Below are positions 56,992 to 64,000 of a DNA stretch of 64,000 nt, piece by piece. The DNA is from Romanomermis culicivorax (lineage: Eukaryota; Nematoda; Enoplea; Mermithida; Mermithidae). Under the pieces are notes generated by a model. That model saw nothing but the letters and a program-made list of their open reading frames with translations. It did no database searches and was not told the DNA's origin. The position numbers were made by a program, and so were the translations under genes. The first letter of the stretch is position 1; the number at the start of each line of letters is the position of its first letter. The stretch is from assembly GCA_963922205.1 (NCBI GenBank), contig CAWUHX010000014.1, positions 1,238,001 to 1,302,000 of the forward strand, given 5' to 3'.

Positions 56992-58740
56992 TTCCTCGAA
57001 GATTTTTTCCACATGAGAACCAGACCCAAAATTTTTTTCCTCATTTTCCCAAAATTTTCCACATTTTTATAAACGTTTATAATGTGGCTACGGATGTTTC
57101 TTTATGCATTCTAGGAGCAAACCCAACCATATTGATGTATTAGGAGTCAGAAACCTGCAAAAATGAGGAAAAAAATTGAGGAAATTCTTGGTTTGTTAGT
57201 CAAAATGAGCTCTTAAAGAATATATTGGTGTTCTACAGGAGCGGTTGAAGCATGCTAACAATCAGGCTTTTTTTCGTCAAAAATTTACAGGCCAAATGGC
57301 TCCTAGACCTAAATTTTTAGGAGCCAAACAGACATTTTTAGGGGCCATAAATTTTTTGATAAAAATTAATGCATTATATAATTCGTATAGTTTGATTGTA
57401 TTTAATCCAAATTTACTTGTATCACAGATAGGGCAAATTTTTTGAATTTGCTTTTAAAACGAAACTCATCAAAAAAGTTTATTTTCAGTCAAAACACGAC
57501 ACGTTTATTCATTGCGTTTCTTAGCAAAATCATCAGTTTTATATCGCGTTTCTTTAGCCCTTATTTTGTAAGCACTTCCGAAATCAAAATTATTACAATT
57601 GCTGTGGCATTTCTGCAAACGCATCAAGACGTCCAAATGTTCAGCCTGATTTGATGATCGATGAAAAATCTAATTTTGCTATTTGATTTCTTGATCGAGT
57701 AAGACCTTACTGTTGTTTGCGACCGAGTTTTCGTTTTTAATCTGTTCACCAGAGAAAAACCACGCTCAACGCCAGCGTTTGTTGCATTGAAACACAAAAT
57801 TATCTCGGAAAAAAACAGTTAAAAATAGTAGTAAATCGTTTATTGTCAAAGAGATCTTAAAAATAGAAACGCATTCATGTAAAGTTGCTTGATATATAAT
57901 ATAATAATAGCAAACAACTAAAATTCAGTTAAACTTCAGCTGAATTTTTTGGAGCCAAAGTGGCTCCTTGAAGTAAAATTTTAGGAGCCATTTTCGAACT
58001 TTTAGGAGCCCAGGCTCCTAAAATGACTAAAAAAGCCTGCTAACAATAAAGTTCTCATCAATTTATCCGCCATTAACATTTCTGTAGTTCCGATTAGAAT
58101 CATTTAATTTTATTTAGTTCTTAGCCCGGCGCAGAGCGCCGGAAAAGTTTCTGGATTTTCACTCTCTAAAATGCTGGAAAATGAACCTTTACAACGTTGA
58201 GAAATAAATTAAAATCAAACTGACGAAGTGTAATTTATTCCCCATTCCGGCGCCAAGCGCCGGAAAAACTTTCGGGTTTTCATATTCTAAAACGCTGGAA
58301 AATAAATAGTTCTAAATTCGCAGTGTAGAATGATGTCTTCAATTTCCATCTTCAATAAACGCAAAAGTTCAGGTTCCAAGCATCGAGAGAAAAAATTGAG
58401 AGAATTGATGAGAAATCTCAATTTTCGGCTAAATAATTGACTGTCAACGATTAGAAAATGAAACGAGCTAACATGATTGATGAAAAGTGTCAAGCATTAA
58501 TTAGTAAGTCGAAGTAGATATGCTAACGGCCGGACCTGATAGAAAATAGTTATCATTATACCCATGACCGGCGCGAAGCGCCGGAAAATTTTGAGATTTT
58601 GACCCTTCAAGTCCACCAAAACGCATCTTTTCGGTTCTGAATTCCCCAAAATTTTTTCCACAATGAGAACCGTACCCAAAATTTTTTGCCTCATGTCGAA
58701 ATTTTTTCCTCAAAAGACCCCATTTGAAGAAAAAACGGTG
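56992..58740. mobile_element. Family E element with nested G1
   Basis: Ends CACCGTTTTTTTCCTC and GAAGAAAAAACGGTG, flanked by ACTATAAC/ATTATAAC (56984-56991, 58741-58748; 7 of 8). Without the nested G1 it is about 970 bp. Its right arm carries GGCGCGAAGCGCC (58568) and matches the arms of 7588-8822. Confidence 0.85.
57263..58039. mobile_element. hAT-like non-autonomous element G1 (nested)
   Basis: 777 bp with ends CAGGCTTTTTT and AAAAAAGCCTG and a perfect 8-bp duplication CTAACAAT (57255-57262, 58040-58047). Sub-terminal repeats contain TAGGAGCCA and its inverse TGGCTCCTA. A related scrap is near 30005. Confidence 0.92.
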
Positions 58741-58749
58741 ATTATAACT

Positions 58750-59018
58750 CATACGTGTAAGAGGTCCGACCAGTTGGGGGGGGGGGGGAGGGTAAACCCA
58801 AAATTTCGGGGGTGGGCGTCCCAACATTTTCAAAATTTTGGGGAGGGGGGTTGAAAAAACCCCAAAATAGTCGAAAAAATTTCGAAAATTTTCCAAAAAA
58901 AACCAATTTTTCCTCATTTCTTCCAATTTTTCCGAGTTTAGGGGGGTTGGGTATAGGGTTGGGTGGAGGTCCCGACATTTGGGTATAGGCCCAACCTCTC
59001 CCCCCAATTACAGGTATG
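58750..59018. mobile_element. MITE family A, copy A6
   Basis: A 269-bp element from CATACGTGTAAGAGG to TACAGGTATG, flanked by TTATAACT/CTATAACT (7 of 8). Its target overlaps the right duplication of the family E element. Confidence 0.9.
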
Positions 59019-59599
59019 CTATAACTGATTTATGCTATGTTTATTCTATAATTAGTAACGGCATTTTGGACTCAAATAATTTTTTTGTTTACAGTATTCA
59101 TAATTATCGTGTTAACAACCCATATAAATTATTTAAGTCAAAATTTCGTACGCGATTACTCGAAAAAGATTTTTGTAATAGATTATTCATTACGTAGAAT
59201 ATGTTACATACGTCCGCTCCTAATGCTCATATATTTTAAAAACGATGTATCGAATTTTTGAGCTTATATCCGCGCGATACTAATCGCCTCTAAGCTCGTG
59301 ATGTTTTTTCGTATTCTTTTCTGAATTTATTTTTCTAATGACGAATAAAATCTATCTATCTACTTAATCTATCTAACTTCCTATGTTCATTCAGTGGGAT
59401 TGGGAACCGAAACTTTTATTTTTGGTGTTTGATTCTAATAGAAAAATCGGCATTGTTGGCACAATTTTTCAGCCGAAAAATTACGCGAGGCAACTTTCGA
59501 CTTGGTTTTTTTCAGGAGAAAATAATTATAGACATCCTCAGTTTAATTTACATCATTGTTAGGAAGAATTTCCTAGCCGAAAAAATATATATACGTACT
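59019..59599. other. Gene-free stretch
   Basis: AT-rich sequence with a short ATCTATCTATCTACTTAATCT microsatellite (about 59351). No exon is supported. Confidence 0.4.
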
Positions 59600-61239
59600 A
59601 GGGCTGTTCCGAGATCAAATTTTTGGAGAAGTCGAGATCGAGATCGAGAATGGAACTCCAGTATGTTCGAGATCGAGATGTAAATTTTATTTTATTCGAG
59701 ATCGAGATTACAATTTTTTTACAATTTTTTTCTTTTCTATATACAATTTTCTTTTCTATATTCAATTTTTTTACAATTTTTTTCGCACAGAGAGTTTGTC
59801 CAGGCCTAATTTCAATTTACGTGATGCACAACATCGTCAAGCTCCCAGAAATCCACATTTTATCAATTTTTAGTTGGCCACCAAACGACCAAAAAATTCC
59901 TCTCAAATGCAGAAAAACTATGTTAACGAACGTGTAAATTTTTTAAGGACTGCGTAATCAAACCTGTACTTGGGGGGGGTTGGGGGGGACCCCCCCCCCA
60001 ACTTGGCCAACCCTGTACCCAAAATCCCTCCCCCCCCCCCAACCCCCCCGAGTTTGGAAACAAAAAAAAATTCAAAAAAGTGTATGTTTTTTGGCCTTTT
60101 TTGGGAAAAATTTCGACTTTTTCCTACCCCCCCCCCCCAAAAAATTTCGGATTAACCCCCCCCCCCCCAACTGGTCGGAGGTCTTACAGGTATGTGCGTA
60201 ATCGACATAAACTTTGGTTTTCATCAAATTATTCAAAAAACAGTGCAACATAAAACATCTAATCTATAATTTGTTGATGTTAATAAGCGATAAACATATG
60301 CTAGAACGACATTTTCTGACCATGCACTAGACATAATACCAAAAAATATAAGTCATTTGATTATAGAAAATTATGCACGCACTTTATGCATGCACTTTAG
60401 CGCAAACTCTCATGAACTTGGCTGAAAAGATATGAGTAAGAATAGTAGAAATTTCCAAAAACTACTTCCATAAGGCTTTTAAATTGATATAACGTTAGGA
60501 AGGAAATAATCACTACAAAAGGCTTAGAGACTTGAAGTATTGCTCTTTCTCAAAAACTGCGTCAAGAAAAAAATGCGAATTTTCATCAAATATCATGATA
60601 AAATATTGAAGATTAGCAGTTAAAACATGATATAATACGTTTAGCATGATGAAAACTATTCCACTTTGGTCCACTGTTTTTTTTCCACGAACCTTTTCCC
60701 ACAAATGTGGAAAAGGATCAAATTTTACATAAATCCTTAAAAATCTTAAAATCCTCGTTTTTTCGCTTGAAAAGGCTCACAGACGCTTTATTTAAGTGTT
60801 TTTGAGCTTTTTAAAGCATTCCGATAATCATTCTGATCATATATTTCAAAAATTAGATTTAAATTTTGTGTTCATAAATCGTACCATTTATTTGTTCGTA
60901 ACCTTTCATAAATTTGAGCAAAATGCAATGAGTCAGAAGCGTAGAACTTTTCCAAAAATAATTCCATGAAGCTTTTGAATTGAATTTACATTTAAAAGAG
61001 AACAAACGCTTCAAAAAGTTGAGAAAGTTGACGTGTTGACCTTTCTCAAAAAGTCTAAAAAAATTAAAATTAATACGTCTTATTATTTTCTAAAGTATGT
61101 AAAAAATCTCGAATAATATCTCGGATAAAATCTTTAAAAAAACCGAGATCGAGATCCGCAGAAATCGAATATCCGAGATCGAGATGGAGATGTGAAAAAT
61201 ACCGAGATTTGTCGAGATCGAGATCTCGGAACAGCCCTA
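59600..61239. mobile_element. hAT-like non-autonomous element D1 with nested A7
   Basis: Ends TAGGGCTGTTCCGAGATC and GATCTCGGAACAGCCCTA. The flanks ATACGTAC/ATAACGTAC differ by one inserted A. The sub-terminal regions are dense in GAGATCGAGATC on both sides. The interior has no transposase and is interrupted by MITE A7. Confidence 0.8.
59959..60194. mobile_element. MITE family A, copy A7 (inverted, nested in D1)
   Basis: A 236-bp element from CAAACCTGTACTTGG to CTTACAGGTATG with a perfect 8-bp duplication TGCGTAAT (59951-59958, 60195-60202). C runs on the plus strand show the inverted orientation. Confidence 0.92.
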
Positions 61240-62365
61240 ATAACGTACTTATTTTTATAGGAAAAAATAGGTCCAAATCTCAAAATTTTTAAATTTACAT
61301 TTCGATGTCGCTATGATTCGTTTTCCAGACTTTTTTAAATTTTAAAAAGCCGCTATTTTGGCTATATTTTATAAGTGGGTTCTCGGCCTTCAACCTGATT
61401 ACTGTATATGAGTTGTTTGTTAGTTTTGAGCATGGATTTCTGTGATTAGTGAGTAAACATCAATGTTTCCTTTAATATTTTCCTTAGGCTTAGGCTCAGG
61501 GCGCAGCAGCTGCGCCCTAAGGGCTCAGCGCGGAGCACATAAGCGGGCGCGAAGCGCCCGTCCTGTTGGGGCTCTTCGAAATGATCTTGCTAGTTAAAAT
61601 AGTATCAAGCGTCTTAAAGGAATATAGTGTTCATGCTTTCTACTGAAATTGTAGGTAGGATTTTTCTGTAGTGACAAGGAGTATGTGACATGTTAGCAGA
61701 TTTTATGCAAATGAGTTCCTGAATGGCATGAGCCCATGGATTTTCGAACTGATCTGGACAGCTGGCATCACGAGGAGTCCGAAAAATGTCAGTTTGGACC
61801 ATAATTGGGAAGGTAACCGACTTGTAAAAAAATTCCGATATTATTTCCGGGGCTCTGTGTATTAGGGTACAGGGCTCAACGCGTGTTCCCTTACGACACC
61901 CGCTCCAAAACAAGAAATGAATAAAATTCGATTATTCACTCAATGTTACAGTTACTGACTCCTTAAACATCAGAATGTTTGAGCATGCTCTAAAAATGCG
62001 GGTATGCTTCTTTTGTGGAAAAAAACCATCGAATAAAAAACGGCTTGTCAGAAATCAGAAACGTGCATTTTAGAAGGTCAAAAGTTAAAGATTTTCTGGT
62101 GCTGCGCCTCGGCAATGGTTATAATGATTAATGTTCGCTATAATCCAGTTCAGACGCGACCGTTGGCATGCCTGCTTCACTCACTATAGCTAACATATAG
62201 TAGCTATCTGTCACCACCTATACAATGGCTCATCTCAGTCTCTCTCGAAAATGGGAATTTAACGTGTTAGGTCACGTTTTCAGATATATCTGTCGATTGA
62301 TGTCCACTTGAAAAAAATAAATTATTTTTAATTCGTCTCAAAGTTTATATATTTCATTTTTTTAG
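61240..62365. other. Gene-free stretch
   Basis: Contains a short TTAGGC patch (61484-61500) beside GGGCGCAGCAGCTGCGCCC and GGGCGCGAAGCGCCC hairpins, and a segment to about 61900 related in part to 9640-9790. No exon was seen. Confidence 0.45.
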
Positions 62366-62387
62366 GGTTCGAATCGCGTTATTCCGG

Positions 62388-62891
62388 ATGCACTTGCCAC
62401 ATTTTATCTTCTCAAAACGTTTCCTATTTTTCTTATCATTTTTACTATGCATATTATTCTTCTCTTATTTTATACAATTTCGTGAAACGAAAACTCACGC
62501 CGATGCTGATTTTTCGGCGGAAAATACGCTTTTTTTGAACAAAAATGCACTTTTTTCCGCGTCGAATCCGCATTTTTCTTCCACATCGAATCCTCCAAAT
62601 AAGAAAATTATCCTCGATTGGACGGGATTTTTCGGCGAACCTCTGCGTAAAGAATACCAAATGTCCGTTTGTTTGTCCATGAATTGCGATATAACCAACG
62701 ATAGACGTTTTTTACGCCAAAGTTCCGTATTAATTTTTCATATAGCCGATTTGAAATGGAACGATTTACCCGATTATCGACATCCAGATCAATTTTACGC
62801 CTTATTATCACACGAATCGCCAGCCAATACAGGGCACTTGAATTTAAAATTGGCGCCTCAAGGATTTTTCAATTTAACGTTGACTTATAGG
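62388..62891 (+). CDS. Alpha-1,3-fucosyltransferase, first coding exon (partial)
   Basis: Type II Golgi membrane glycosyltransferase that transfers fucose from GDP-fucose to glycans. 168 codons from ATG 62388 to a 5' splice site at 62892 (TATAG/GTTAGA, phase 2). After a short basic start, the single hydrophobic anchor spans about residues 10-29 (KRFLFFLSFLLCILFFSYFI). A stem follows, then the start of the family 10 glycosyltransferase domain: KIILDWTGFFG, CDITNDRRFL, VLIFHIADLKWNDLPDYRHPDQ, LLSHESPAN and FFNLTLTY, in the order seen in this family. The next exons, with the donor-binding domain, must lie beyond 64000. An acceptor (TTTTTTTAG, 62357-62365) just upstream could be a trans-splice site or a 5' UTR intron end. 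The frame is open back to it, so the true start is not certain. Confidence 0.88.
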
Positions 62892-63530
62892 TTAGAACAA
62901 TATCTAATATTTCAAATCAACGGTTAAAATGTATTGTCTAAAGTTAAATATGATCGAAAATTCAAAAACGAATTTCGAAAATCAACATTTTTGATATTCT
63001 TGAGAATTAGAATTAAAAACCCGCGACGCTCGACGTTATGCTTGACTTATGCACAAGTTCAGCCATCTTTTGAGTATTTCTTGATATTTTAATAAAAGGA
63101 TTTTATGCATCTTTAAATCGACAAAATTATACGGATATTCTACAAATAAGATGAGGAAAAAATTTCTACATATGTGTGTGCTATTATTCAAAATTCGATT
63201 ATGAATCTTAATGCGCCGAAATTATGTGTAACATTTATAATGATTAAGTTTGGCACAAAAATATTACAGTTGAATTCTAGTTATCAACTTGCAATTTTCA
63301 AACTTCATTTTGAAAGTTTTTGAGTCTCAAAGACTTATAAATTCCTTGGGAATGACAAAACTCTATAATTAATTCATTATCTGAATTTTTTTGCAAAAAA
63401 AACTTTCAAAAATCAAAATTTTTGATTGGTGGGAATCCAAGTTTAAACCCTGCGACGCACGACGTCATGATCATACAACATGCACATAGGGGGCAAACCC
63501 ACTTGCCTGAGACCCTGGATACCCCCTGGC
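62892..63530. other. Fucosyltransferase intron 1 (start)
   Basis: AT-rich intron sequence. A family H repeat begins at about 63460 with ATGCACATAGGGGGCAAACCC. No exon was seen. Confidence 0.5.
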
Positions 63531-63718
63531 CATACCTGTAAGACCTCCGACCAGTTGGGGGGGGGTCGAAAAAAGTCGAAATTTTTCCCAAAAAAGGCCA
63601 AAAAACATACACTTTTTTGCAAATTTTTTCGAAACTGGGGGGGGGGGGGTTGATTGATGTTGGGTACAGGGTTGGCCAAGTTGGGGGGGGTCCCCCTAAC
63701 CCTCCAAGTACAGGTATG
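63531..63718. mobile_element. MITE family A, copy A8 (nested in a family H repeat)
   Basis: A 188-bp element from CATACCTGTAAGACC to TACAGGTATG with a perfect 8-bp duplication CCCCTGGC (63523-63530, 63719-63726). The family H repeat continues to about 63940. Confidence 0.93.
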
Positions 63719-64000
63719 CCCCTGGCCCAAAAAAGTCGTCAAACACCCCCTGAACTTTCTCCAAGACAGCTTTTTTGATGATTTTTGTGCATATTTTGTA
63801 TGAAAAACAAGCTTACATAACTTTTTTGTTTTTTGCTCGTGAATAAAAGGAATAAAAAGTGAATAAAATTTTGAATTTGAATAAAAAGTCCAAAGGCCTT
63901 CCCTCCCTGGAAAATTCTTGCCCTGCGTTTCTGATGATGACCAGTGTAAAAATTCATCTTTCTTTTGACTAATTCTTGATGTTTACAAAATAATTTTTTT

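Noticed and set aside
63406-63957. Second fucosyltransferase exon near the right edge
   Set aside because: The open frames there fall in MITE A8 and a family H repeat, and no family 10 transferase motif is seen before 64000.
1-64000. CRISPR arrays, operons, prokaryotic promoters
   Set aside because: No regular repeat-spacer pattern exists, and the introns, histone and transposons show this is eukaryotic DNA.

Overview
This is animal (eukaryotic) nuclear DNA: AT-rich, with long introns, GT-AG splice sites and very dense transposon debris. Arrays of the hexamer TTAGGC (read as CCTAAG on the plus strand; best at 4830-5003, smaller at 18935-19000, 38390-38520, 9776-9794 and 61484-61500) are the nematode-type telomere repeat, so a nematode is the most likely source. 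No species can be named.

Host genes, left to right: (1) last exon of a synaptotagmin-type C2B protein (4301-4656, +); (2) a C-terminal exon of an unrecognised protein on the minus strand (10789-11498), split by a MITE; (3) a complete two-exon histone H2B (12912-15543, +); (4) a complete seven-exon lysosomal phospholipase A2/LCAT-family gene (17371-28237, -); (5) a complete three-exon gene for an unrecognised two-pass membrane protein (31631-41657, +), divergent from gene 4; (6) a Myb/SANT (NAIF1-like) DNA-binding gene with one in-frame stop (42681-43480, +); (7) first coding exon of an alpha-1,3-fucosyltransferase (62388-62891, +), running off the right edge. These genes have unrelated jobs and form no pathway.

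The rest is mostly mobile DNA. The largest block is a MULE transposon (43769-56551) bounded by a perfect 9-bp target duplication. Its transposase gene is broken by an 8.1-kb Ty3/Gypsy LTR retrotransposon (47710-55825; LTRs of 887 and 886 bp). That retroelement has an envelope-like glycoprotein region between its nucleocapsid and protease coding parts instead of after integrase, and it is inactivated by stops, frameshifts and an altered polymerase motif. Elsewhere there are at least two MITE families with 8-bp duplications (hAT-like): family A (CATACCTGTA ends, G-tract rich) and family B (CATACATGTAA ends). There are also larger foldback or terminal-inverted-repeat elements nested in each other, a pogo/Tigger element touching a splice acceptor, and tRNA-derived SINEs. 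Many of the elements share a GGCGCGAAGCGCC mini-hairpin. Low-complexity tracts fill 2660-3895, 36780-38340 and 39660-41440.
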